Below, in pieces: positions 45,714 through 56,467 of a stretch of DNA of 64,000 nucleotides. This stretch comes from Adineta vaga (taxonomy: Eukaryota; Rotifera). Positions within the stretch are counted from its first letter, which is position 1, and each line of letters begins with the position of its first letter. The stretch is taken from the NCBI GenBank assembly GCA_021613535.1, contig CP075496.1, forward strand, positions 7,006,001-7,070,000. Direction: 5' to 3'. A model generated the notes under the pieces. The model ran no database searches. It saw only the letters and a program-made list of their open reading frames with translations, and was not told the origin of the DNA. The translations under genes and the position numbers were made by a program.

Positions 45714-48667
45714 ATGTATTTTATTGTCTCATTTGAACCAACTCGTGAACATGCTATTTATCAAAATGAAAACACAGGAAAACAATTTAGAGTAGAAGAT
45801 CTTTTAAGATGGATTTGTAGACGATTTCATTTTGAAAGTAGTACTGGTGAAACAGGCAATCGACGTCTATCATTAGTCTATGATAGTACGGAATTACGAT
45901 CACATTGGTTTCTTGAAGATATTCATATACGATTTGGTTCAACAGTGAGATGTATGGTAAAAGAAGGTATGTAAGTAATGATAATGAAGTTAATCGATGC
46001 ATTTGTTTTCAATCAACGACTAATTCTTTTTATTATGCATTTTAATATAAAACTCAAAGGACTTGTCCGAATGATTTCTGTCTGATTAGATTTGAATTAG
46101 TTCGATCGTTTTGTTAGATTAGTTTGTAGTAATTTTCGAATATAGGAGACGAATGAAGCGTATGCAAAATTTGAAAACTAAAATTAACATGTTGATGAAT
46201 CGAAAAAAAAGAAGTAAATCTCTATAGAATAATATTGGAATTCCATTGTACAATCAAATATGGGCGAACAATAATTAAATTAGCATTCGTTTCTATTCTT
46301 TTTCATCATCTGCATATTTTATGATTAATATAAGGTTTTCTTTATCTTGGAAGAAAAACGAACTAATAATTGATTTAAATGTCTATTATTAATAAATGAT
46401 CCGGAAGATTTTATTAGAACGAAAAAAAAACAACTTTTTTTTCCACTGAATCTTTCAAATATTATAGAAAATTTTCATCAACTAAAGTTCTTTGTAATAT
46501 ATAGATCGTATACCGGATTATCGATTATTTTTACAAATTCGAAATGAAACTTTCGATGTATTTGATGCTAAATTACATCCAACACAAACTACTATACTTC
46601 AATTACGTATTGTTGCTAGCCATAAATCTGGTATACCATTATCAGCTTTTCGTCTTGTTATGGATACAAATACAGAATTATTTGATCATGTTCGATTATC
46701 ACAGTATGATATAGGTAAGTAGATGTAATAATAGTCAAACAATGAATGTATCAATTCAATATCGATAGATTATCGTGCAACATTAACAATACAAACATGG
46801 GTTGGTTGGTCAGATTTTTATACATATGCAATTAAAGGTCGGAATGACAGCAACCGTTTCTTTTTAGTTCATAATCTAGTTTTTTTTATCTCTATTTACA
46901 TAAAGGTTATACAAAAGCTGTTATAAAATTACTAAGTTCAGATGAACTTGTTCGACAATATATGTTACAAGTTGCATTATACATTGCAGCTCATTATGGA
47001 AATGTCGATTTAGTAAATGTTTTCTTTTGTTTTTTTTCTTCTCGGTAATAATCTTGTTTTAGGCTCGAGCTTTGCTTCAATTAGGAGCACGTGCCGATCG
47101 TCCAGTTGGTTATCATCCATCTCGACAATGGTGTTCTGAAGAATGTCTTCATGCCGAATATTTTCGTTGTCCAATACACGAAGCAATTGAATCACAACAA
47201 GTTGGTATTGTTCTTCTGTTTGGTAGTCGTGATGTTGCTATACTTCAAAAACCTGATGGATATGGAATAAAACCATGGCGTTTAGCTCTACGTCAAGAAA
47301 CTAGTTTAAAGCAACGTGAAATTGCTTTATTTATCTTAACGAAACAATTTGGTGGAATCCGTGTTTCGAGTAAAGTAACAATTGCCTATCGACATATTTA
47401 TATATTTAAACAATGGGCTGATCGAGCACGTGAACAAATTTATGCTAAATATGGTGTGCAGTATAGTTCATTAAAACGCAAACCATTAATTAATCATGGA
47501 GAATCGTTATTGGGTTACAAAATATTAGTTGATGGTTATAATAATAATTTTCAAGATTATTATTCAACAGCTGAATATGCAAAAGAAAAAATGCGCACGA
47601 CATGTGTAACATTAGATGAGAGAGAAAAGATTAAATTGAAAAATACGGAAATTTACATGAGAAAGTATGTTAAATTGTAAAAAAATGAGAGTTGATTTTT
47701 ATTGTATTTTGAATTTTTTTACAAGTTTTAATGTCGTGAATTTATTACAAGCGAAAGCTTTAACAAATGCTGCATCAACTCAACAAACAAAAGGTACACA
47801 ATCATCAACTATTGTTTCAGATTCCAATGAAATTAGTCCTGGTAAAAAATTATGGACGAAAGTATGATTAATAATAACTTGTGTGTTTCTATTTCTAACT
47901 TTTGTTTCATTCAGGTAGCAAAACTATATCGTCTAGAAACATTTCTTCTTCGAAATGCAATTGATCTAATTGAAGCAGGACTTATTACAGACGAAGTATC
48001 ACCAACACCAAGTCGACATGTATGTAGATATGAGACTACATCTCTATAGATTGATACATTATTTCAAAATTGTTTTATTTTTCAGGCTCATCGTGCTATG
48101 ACAAGTCGAATATCATCATCAATTTCATCGAGTTCATCAGCAAATATTTATGTACCAATTCGTATCCGTTTATTTGGTGCACAATTTCGTTTAATCAAGG
48201 AAATGATGTATAGACCCGATAGAGATGGTCGAACATTACGTCATTTAAGTGGTGTAGAATGGGCTAAAGTTCGACGTGGACAAAATAATGCTTGGCATAC
48301 AAAACGTGCTAGTACAGCAGTGAAAGCAAAAACAAAACAGAAACGAATGAAATTAAATGAAGAAAACAAAGCGAAAGCTATTCAATTACCTGATATTCAA
48401 CAAGCAGAATCAACATCAGCAAAAATACCTTTACCAAGAGAACGTCAAAAAGTTGATTATCGTTTTATATTACGAGGCAATGACACACTTCATAAAGAAA
48501 TCATGTATGATTGGGAAAAAGCAGCTCGTTGTACATTACCATCTTTAGCTGTACAAAGTTTAACAGAAGCAACGAAATTCACACGAAAATCATGGATGCG
48601 ACAAGTTGATATTGCCCTTCATTTTTCTGGTAATTTCACTCGACGATCATTTAATGCAACTGTCTGA
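45714..48667 (+). CDS. ANKUB1: ANKUB1 orthologue: ubiquitin-like and ankyrin-repeat protein
   Basis: Exon 1 (45714 to about 45966) encodes an N-terminal ubiquitin-like beta-grasp region (MYFIVSFEPTREHAIYQ, LRSHWFLEDIHIRFGSTVRC). A 0.53-kb intron follows, then exons with a second beta-grasp-like segment (LFLQIRNETFDVFDAKLHP, LTIQTWVGWSDF), ankyrin repeats (YMLQVALYIAAHYGNVDL, ARALLQLGARADRPVGYHPS) and the diagnostic CSEECLHAEYFRCPIHEAIE. After the repeats the protein is long and basic, with a conserved-looking C-terminal part (LFGAQFRLIKEMMYRPD, DYRFILRGNDTLH). Architecture and residues match vertebrate ANKUB1, whose role is poorly known. At least eight exons. The C-terminal extension is longer than I would expect and may be lineage-specific. 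Confidence 0.85.
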
Positions 48668-48898
48668 GCACATGTATGATAATTTCGAACACAAAAGAAT
48701 TTGAAATTTTTGTAATTTTATTTTTCATAAAACAATTTAAATTAAACAAAATATTATCAATAATAATAAATCACTCGTTTTTATTGTCTTGTTTACTAGA
48801 AATGGATAATCCATAGACAAAATATTACATACATAATATATTTAAAATAAAAATAAGTTATTCTTTTTTTTTGGGACAAAAGAAACCAAACTATCTTA

Positions 48899-50798
48899 TT
48901 ATGGCGATGATGATGATGATGTTGCTGCTACGCCTTCTGCTAAATTAGTATCATTGGCTGTTATAGGTACTGTTGATGGTACTATTACTGATGGTTGTCT
49001 TCGAATTGCCCAACATTGTGGTTGACGATATGCTGTGCCACCTATTCGAACATTGGTAACTGTGCCAAAACGTAATAATTCTTTATGATATTTAATGAAA
49101 TTATTTAATTTTCGTGTATCACCGAATGGTAATTGAAGACGCGTTAAATGTTCTCGTATGTCAGTTGTTGCCATACCAGCTTGTAAACATTTGAATATTT
49201 CATCTTTCGTGGTGTCAGTTATACTTACAGGTAGACGAGCTTTGGGAATATGTTGATGTTCTCCACAAGAATAAATTGATATACTTCCTTCAGGATGGAA
49301 TAAAGCATACATTGCTGCTGGGCATGGATGATAATGACGACGCATGGAAAAATTACATACATAGTAAACTTTATAACCTCGCGAATTAGCAGATGTTCGT
49401 CGCCATGTCCAACGCGAACCGGATTCAGCTGCTGAACTTTCAATAAAAGCATTTAAGGATTGTTGATCAGCTAATTTAACTAAGAAATCATATTGACGAC
49501 GACTTAAGCGAGTATTTTTCGATTCATTTATTGACGAAGTTTCATCATCATTTGTTGGAGGTGAAAGAGACTGGTCACCATCTGTGAAAATTACAAAGAA
49601 AAAGCTTGCTTTCATCAAAATAATAAGGAGTAGTTACCTAAGGATTGTTCATAATTCGTAGTTGAACGTATTTGTTCACTATCTGTACTATTACGGCGAC
49701 CTGTGTCTATATGTTGTTGTTGATGAGATGATGATGATGAGGATGGAGATGGTGTTTCAATTATTAATTGAGTATAAGGAGACTAAAATTAAGAAAGAGT
49801 TTGTTATTTTGTTTGCATTCTTATCACTAAATACATACAGCAACTCGATTGTTACTTATTGATTGATGTACAAAAGTTGGATAATATTCAAGTCCATCTG
49901 GTAATGTTGATCCAGATTTTTGTGTGGATACGATGGACGAAGTACGATGGGAAAGTTGAGATTTCTTTGGTATATGTGAATTGGATGTTTGTTTTTTCGA
50001 AACTGATGGTGTTTTCTTTTGAGTCTGGAATAAAAATTCCTAATTGAACTATTTATAAAAATTGAACTTACAAATGATTTTCCATTGGTAATAGCATGAT
50101 GGTTATCAAATGTTTGATGAGGTATTTTCAATGAAAGTATTGGTGGCTGTATGCGCTGTTGTTTATTTGATAGATCATATGGGACATTTGCATTAACAGA
50201 ATTTGATATCGTAATTGGTACGTGTTCTACGGATGATGTCATGATTGCTGGTACATCTTCAGTATCAAGTTCTTCCTTAACAGAGATAATCATTTTGATA
50301 TCTGTTGCTGTTGTCGGAAGAGGACAAGATGACAAACTGTCATTGATTCGAGAGAGAGTCACACGCGAATGACGTGTACGATTCAAACGTTTAGTTTTAT
50401 ACCAACTATGACGAATTTTCTGTGTCAACTGTTCAGCATCTTTATGGATTGAATGAATTCGTTGTAGTTTCTGACAGCATGTTAAACAAATCATGTGTAA
50501 CTTATCCAATTCATCAGATGTATTTAAATATCGTTGAAAACTTTGTCCGTAAGTTAAATCTTTATCTAAATTATCATGAGCTGATTTACCACTTAATAAA
50601 TATCGGTGATTTGATGAAGCTTTCAATAAAGCATCACATAATGAACAACGTACACGTGGTTTATTGACATTATTCGATGACGAACTATTCGTCGACAATG
50701 GTCGAACAGATTTTGGGTATACTAAAAATCAATGAGTAGAAATCAGACAATCATGTCTTTAAACTCAATTGAAATTACTTACATTGTTTTGATTTCAT
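48899..50798 (-). CDS. Putative zinc-finger transcription factor: N-terminal CxxC pair plus FLYWCH/WRKY-GCM-like finger
   Basis: Five exons are readable. A short first exon starts at the ATG 50796-50798 (MKSKQ), spliced to an exon beginning at about 50727. Residues 25-100 contain CSLCDALL and ICLTCCQKLQ, two CxxC pairs about 50 residues apart followed by a helix, reminiscent of ZAD-type dimerisation modules. The middle is Ser/Thr/Pro-rich and basic. The last exon (48899 to about 49584) carries WTWRRTSANSRGYKVYYVC, a Cys about 12 residues later (HYHPCPAA) and CGEHQH, the Cys-Cys-His-x-His layout of FLYWCH/WRKY-GCM1 fingers, which are related to Mutator-type transposase DNA-binding domains. The gene is convergent with ANKUB1. 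Nuclear DNA binding is inferred from the finger; targets are unknown. Confidence 0.75.
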
Positions 50799-52599
50799 TT
50801 GAAAGAATAGATTTTCGTTTTTAAATAGAATGACTAAATTGAAATCTGAAGAATATGAATAATAGAAGAAACTATCCCGTCCAATATATTAAACTTAAAC
50901 ATGACGCTTTTAAAAGAAAAAGATAGGAAGAGTATTGCACTTATCTTTTGTTTTACGAAGGACGAAAATGACACACGAAAGAAATATTTTTTTCAAATGA
51001 TTCTGTAATGTATTATTTTATTTGCTGTTGTCGTTGTGGGAACAATCTTCTCCCTTCCTGTTCTTTTTGTCCTCAGCTGTAAAGTAAGCATAGGTGACCA
51101 TTTTCAGTATAAAATTCTTTTCGTTATTTTCTTTTCGCTACTTGCATCTGACGTCAGTACAGCAAAAGAAAACGAAGCAAATTTTACTTTGAATGCATCC
51201 AAAAAATTGTTAATCCCACCTAACAACACATTGTTTTAACGTTGGGAGAAAAAAGCATTGAATAGTTTTGAAGTACCTTTAGCTATAGAAATTTTGCCGA
51301 AAAATGTGAAGAGAAAAGAGAATAAAAGCGAAAAAGACGAGGATATATATGGTACTTATTTTTACTTTAGTGTAGTGCATATTGACTTAGTGGGATATTT
51401 TTGCTTGTCACATTTTTCGTTTTCGTTTTTTTTGTGCTAGTGAAAACGCACCATTTTTTTTTCTTCCTATAGAAATGAAAAGAAAAAGAATGAATTATCA
51501 AGAAGTAAGTGAGATTTATTTGTCAGGGAATTGCAACGTCATAGAGTTGAATCATATTCAAAGTAAATAGTCATATATTTACGCTGCCTACATCAGTTCT
51601 TCTCTTTTACCAACTTGCTATTTCTCTTCCTTTCAACAAAAAAAAAACATTCGATTGAATCATAGAAAACAAAAAGAAGACTTTAGAATCCGTTTCGATG
51701 GAAATTGTTTTATAATGAATATTGATATACTGATCGAAACGAAAATATTTTGGATATGAAGTGTCAAGAGGAAGAACATTTCGAAAGTCGAGAAGAAAAA
51801 TAAAACATTAATCTCAGAAATATCTATAATCAACAGAAAATTCGTAAACAATTTCGTTTTATATCTTACGTAGTTCCTCTTATTATTTTCCAATGAGAGA
51901 ATTTCCAATCTTATTTCAGAAGTTGAATATTTATATATTTTAATGGAACTGTCAAATGTAAGTTTTTCAACGAATTAACTTTATGTTATTTAGAAATCTT
52001 TTTATCTGATGTTAATAGATAATTGATATTGAATATAACACTAATGTTGCACAAAAAAGGTGTGTTAGTGCAAAAATCATGATATAGACTGAATGAATAT
52101 CGATCTTGATCTGAACTGTTTCAAAATCATATCATGTAAGAGGTTAACAGGTCTTCAACAACATCATGTTGATATTCATTAGGGTATAGCATGAAACATT
52201 TCTTTTTGATATTCTAACGAAAATAAATAGGTAGTATCGCATGTAACACTTCGTGAATGCATGATAATCGTATGTTAATAAATATGGACATGAAATTCTA
52301 TCGAAATTGTTATTCTTCAATCATCAGAAGTATTCTAAATATGACATTTTGAGGAGAACAAATGATGTTTCGTAATCGACAAAAAGAAACGAAAAGAGTA
52401 CTGGATAATACTAATTCCTAAGCAATCTACTATGATAAAATGATACGAAATTTACGTTCTTCAGTTTCCTGAGAAACGATTATTTGCATAATAACTCATA
52501 TCGGAATGATGAAACTAAATATATGAATCACAAGTACAAAAAATAAAATATTTGCATTTAATGATAAAATTCAGCAGATTTCTACTTTTTACTTGCTCG
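50799..52599. other. Gene-free stretch
   Basis: About 1.8 kb of AT-rich sequence with A- and T-rich runs. Short hydrophobic frames at 51036-51239 (plus, begins at GTG) and 51660-51908 (minus) show no family features. Confidence 0.5.
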
Positions 52600-53202
52600 A
52601 TTCTTTTGCATCTTATTTTCATGTAATTTCTAATCAAATAGGAAAATGTTTTTAAGAGAAAAGTTTTTAATACTTTATCTCCACGTGTCAGAGTTGTTTG
52701 TTTCATTAGTCCATTCATTGTTTCACTACGTAATGAAAGAATATCATTTTAATCAATCGTAGAATTTCTGATCGAGTATCAGTATACCATTTCGATCAAA
52801 ATCATACAATTGAAATACATAACAAAGTTTTTCATGTAAACTTTCATTCTCAAATAAGTCTATTGTCATAAGAAATTCTACAAAATCTATTTTACCTAAA
52901 AAAAAGTATCCAATGAACAATTAATAGTATGAGGAAAACGATATTTGAGATCTTCATGACTGATTTATCACGATCAAAAATACGAAAAATACATTTGGCA
53001 AAGTTTGTTTATAAAATTGAACAGATTCTTTTTGTGTCAATAAACCATTAGAACAATTATGATGAAAAGTATCAAACCAATAAGAAATCTCTTTATTATT
53101 CATTCGACTTATTTACTTTAACCTATGTTTTAATTTCTCATTTAATATTAGACGAGATCGAGCATTGATTATTTGTTGCTTTCGAAAACGATTCCATAAC
53201 AT
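52600..53202 (-). pseudogene. Neuronal-calcium-sensor/GCAP-like EF-hand gene, apparently decayed
   Basis: Family resemblance is clear on the minus strand: EISYWFDTFHHNCSNGLLT followed by QKESVQFYKQTLP (the NCS first-EF region), then FDRDKS, then after an intron-like gap GKIDFVEFLMTIDLFENES (together a full 12-residue EF loop D-R-D-K-S-G-K-I-D-F-V-E), then LHEKLCYVFQLYDFDRNGIL (start of the third EF-hand). Lesions: a one-base loss near 52990 before FDRDKS; the intron donor after the Ser codon is TC instead of GT, while the acceptor TTTTTTTTAG is intact; a stop follows soon after the third EF loop (DQKFYD then TGA), which also lacks the -Z acidic residue. An upstream frame from the ATG at 53202 does not join in frame. 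Recoverin-family proteins are membrane-linked calcium switches; this copy is probably non-functional. Confidence 0.65.
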
Positions 53203-53596
53203 TTTGTCTGCACGATAACTAGAAATGCACTATTAATTCGTCAATTTTCGAGAAAATCACGTATAAAACTGGTTGACCTCTGTGTAAATACATGCATTTA
53301 TCAAGGAAATGAATTAACTTGATTAAATTAATGATGAGAAGACTAACACTGCATGACAATCTCAAGTATTTATTTGAGAGAAAGAGTGAGAGTGAGAGAA
53401 AGGAACAGTCGTAGCATAATCTATAGGAAAAAAGTCGAAGAGAAATAGAGAAGAGGAGAAAAAAAGTAGCTTGATCTTCTTCTTTTCTCATTCCTGTTTC
53501 CGTTCATGAGAAATTAGTTTGAACAGCATCAAGAGTAAATACACACGCACGCACATACATACTATTTTACGAGATACAAGAAGAAAAACAACGTCG
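53203..53596. other. Intergenic stretch
   Basis: Contains a GA-rich stretch at about 53375-53465. No gene seen; it would include the promoter of the small gene that follows. Confidence 0.45.
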
Positions 53597-53806
53597 ATGT
53601 CAACCAACCCATCTTTAGTACAAAAACTTGATTTTGCACCATTACATCGTACAGTTGAATTAGAAAATATTCATGCACAAGTTATACAAAATGATTTGCA
53701 ACAACCACAGCAACAACAACAAAGAGTACCATCACCATCAGCACGAAAAGTACTTGTAAGACATATAACTGTTATTGGTGATGGAAGCGATGTGGATCAC
53801 AATTAA
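53597..53806 (+). CDS. Small Gln-rich protein, unknown
   Basis: Possible 69-residue protein starting at the ATG 53597 (MSTNPSLVQKLDFAPLHRTV). It has a polar, mostly disordered sequence with a Gln run in the middle (QQPQQQQQR) and a basic segment (ARKVLVRHITVIGDG). No signal peptide, membrane helix or domain. The frame is open upstream to 53519 without an ATG. Base use looks coding-like, but there is no second line of support. Confidence 0.4.
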   Translation: MSTNPSLVQKLDFAPLHRTVELENIHAQVIQNDLQQPQQQQQRVPSPSARKVLVRHITVIGDGSDVDHN

Positions 53807-55147
53807 TTAACAGAATAAGTTGAACGTTTTCTTTTTTCATCATATCAGTTATATAAACAAACCTTCATATTTAATAAATTACTTATTTCTTCCGTTATCA
53901 TCTTTAATCGATTCGAAAAAAAAGAAAGATTTCAATGTATTGTTTTTCATTTAAGAATCATTCTCTATTCCTTTAAATTTTATTCAATGAAAAACTTTCG
54001 AGGTTCGAGTTTATTAATAGATTGACTTTATTTACTATATTACGTGAGAAATTTTCATGCATGCTTATCATCATTGGATTGATGAACTGTGAAATTTAAT
54101 GAGGAAAAGAAACCTTTTGAAACATGTAAGAACTTGTTATAGTAAAGAAAATTACTGAAAGAAACATATCGATTACTTACGATATGGAAGAACGAGTGGA
54201 GTAAGTCTCAGTCTAATATAACGAAACGTTATCTCGTTGTAATTCCATTTTGACTGGTTTTTGTTTTCATCAATGATTTTTATTAAATCATGACAATTCG
54301 TAAAGATATTATCAACGTTCGTGAAATGCCATCGTACAAAAAACAGAACCTCATTTACTTTCCTTCTATATATTTTCCGTTTCGTCTGTAAGTCATCAAA
54401 TTCTCCAAAAACAAATTCATAGAGAAAAAAACTAATTTGTTTATTTTGAAAGATAAGCATGACAATGTTCGATTTATTTCGCATCATTCTCTTTTAAAGA
54501 TGTATACTTCAAGATCTATTTACCTGTGCACAATGAACAATTTCAGTGTTTATAATAGAAAAATATTTCTAAGAAAATAATTCAACGTTTGCTTTATCAT
54601 GCAGAAAAGGTTGAATTTATAGAAAATAAATGGTTTGTCGGAAATGTTGACTAACGGAATGATACAATAGATGAATGAAAAATGCTTTTCCTATTGAGCT
54701 CGGAGAAATATTTTATAATGAAAAGAATGGTAAAGTTCAGTGTGGTGCGAAATGAGTTGATGTGATTGAAAAATGAATCAAGTCATCATAATGGTATGAA
54801 TATAACTAATGATCAAAACAAAAATATATCTTTTGGCAATGATGTAAAAATGATCTTCGAAGTATGATTTTATCAAGAAGAAAATAATGTCAAGATGTGT
54901 GATGTTCAATAACGAATTCTATCGATATTCTCATTCCTATTTTAATCTATGTTTTATTATTTGATGATACAAAATATCTTTGAAAGAAAAGATAATTTAA
55001 CGTATTATGCACCGTCGCCATCTTTTTCGTCGTTCCTGCTGATTCTTTATTTTCATTTGTTCGATCTAACACTGAGTCATACTTACTTATTGCGCCTTGT
55101 ATCTATCTATTAGTATATAGTATTAGCCAGATAGTATTATTCAAACT
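53807..55147. other. Gene-free stretch
   Basis: About 1.3 kb, AT-rich. A 104-codon frame at 54173-54487 (minus, true ATG) has no recognisable features and no neighbouring exons, so it is left as unproven. Confidence 0.45.
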
Positions 55148-55694
55148 ATGGGTTGCTTTCAATCGACAGAAAGTGTAGATTTTGATACAATCGAACCAGT
55201 AGCATTACGGACACGTGGAGGTACAGCGACCTACAGTGGAAGTACTGAACGTGGTCGATGTCAAGTGCGTTTGGTTTGAATTCAATTATATTTGTATAGT
55301 TCTTTATTCAATTTAGACGCTTGGTAATGCAGAAATGGCATTAACAGAAGATTGTTTCTATTCACAAGTCATAGCAAGAGGATGTTGTGGAGATCAAGGA
55401 CTGATACGTATACCAATCTTATCCGTTCGAGATATTCGACAACAAGCATGTAAATACATACACGATTTATTTGTATTAATCATACTTAAACTTTACTGTT
55501 GACATTTTTTTCTAGATTTCAATGGTCGTTATCGTACTGATTATCCTCATATGGTGATAACTTATATTGTAACTGATACGAAAGGTGCTCATGAATATCA
55601 AGCTGCTTGGCAAATGAATGATGCTGCTTATAATCAATGGAAAACAGCTATCGAACAATTAAGAGATAAACATCCAGCATATGAACGTGCATGA
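55148..55694 (+). CDS. Small protein with N-myristoylation signal, unknown function
   Basis: Three exons (55148-55264, 55317-55449, 55516-55694) join in frame to 142 residues. The N-terminus MGCFQS fits the N-myristoylation consensus (Gly-2, Ser-6), with Cys-3 as a likely palmitoylation site, so attachment to the inner face of a membrane is predicted. The rest alternates short beta-like stretches (DCFYSQVIARGC, GLIRIPILSVRDI, HMVITYIVTDTK) and ends in a helix (AYNQWKTAIEQLRDKH). This is the layout of a PH/PTB-like fold, in which the C-terminal helix caps the barrel; that is an inference. A basic N-terminal part (ALRTRGG) might help membrane binding. Clean splices and frame support a real gene. 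Confidence 0.75.
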
Positions 55695-56467
55695 TTTTCT
55701 CATCAATTCCGTAGTCTTATAATTTCTTCTAATCAATGAACAAGATTTTCGATTTATTTGAATATTTTATTCTATTTTAATTGTTAACAATTGATAAAAA
55801 ATGTGACAAAAAAGATTTTATTTCTTCTTGTTGATTCGCTGTATCAGACAGTTTTCAGGAAAAGAAAGTCATATCATATTTTGTTTATATAGAAAAGAAT
55901 ATCTAGTCAAACATAAATAATTTCATTTGTCGTTGAATGTTATTCTCCTAAGATAAGATACTTCAATAAATGAAATAATTTCTAATATAAAATGAGATAG
56001 TTCCACTAATATGATGCTCAGCTCATTTTCCGATCAACACAAAACAGAAAATGTTTTGAATTTATTGGTTAATTTTCAACTTATGTATGTGTATGTAGAT
56101 GTCTATAATAGATCTTATTGCAGAATTTTTTTTCCAGAATAATCAATTAACGAATTCCAAAGAATTTTTCTTCAAAAATTCTTAAAAATTTTCTTTAGGA
56201 TAGAAAATTGACTAATCTGTCATTTTGTTTATTTTTCTTCTTCTTCTTCTTGTGTCTGTTGTTGATGTTTTTCTCTTCTTTCTTTCTTTCTTTATCTTAT
56301 AACAGATCGGTTGTGAAGTAGAAATGGTTAAAGACAATCAATCAAAAAGTTTAGAGAAAAAAAAACCCCACTAATCTCATCGATGAAAAAAAGGAGGGCA
56401 GTATTTGACGTCCGAATTCAAAGAAATCATATTTTTTATTTCATTCAATTCATTTTTCTTTTTTCAG
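55695..56467. other. Intergenic stretch
   Basis: About 770 bp between the small myristoylated-protein gene and CHFR. Contains TTC/TTTC-rich runs at about 56230-56300. No gene seen. Confidence 0.5.

Noticed and set aside
51036-51239. Possible secreted peptide, plus strand
   Set aside because: The frame opens at GTG, not ATG, and the mid-sequence hydrophobic stretch has no cleavage or peptide motifs.
54173-54487. 104-residue minus-strand frame
   Set aside because: True ATG, but no domain, no neighbouring exon and AT-driven composition; could be chance.
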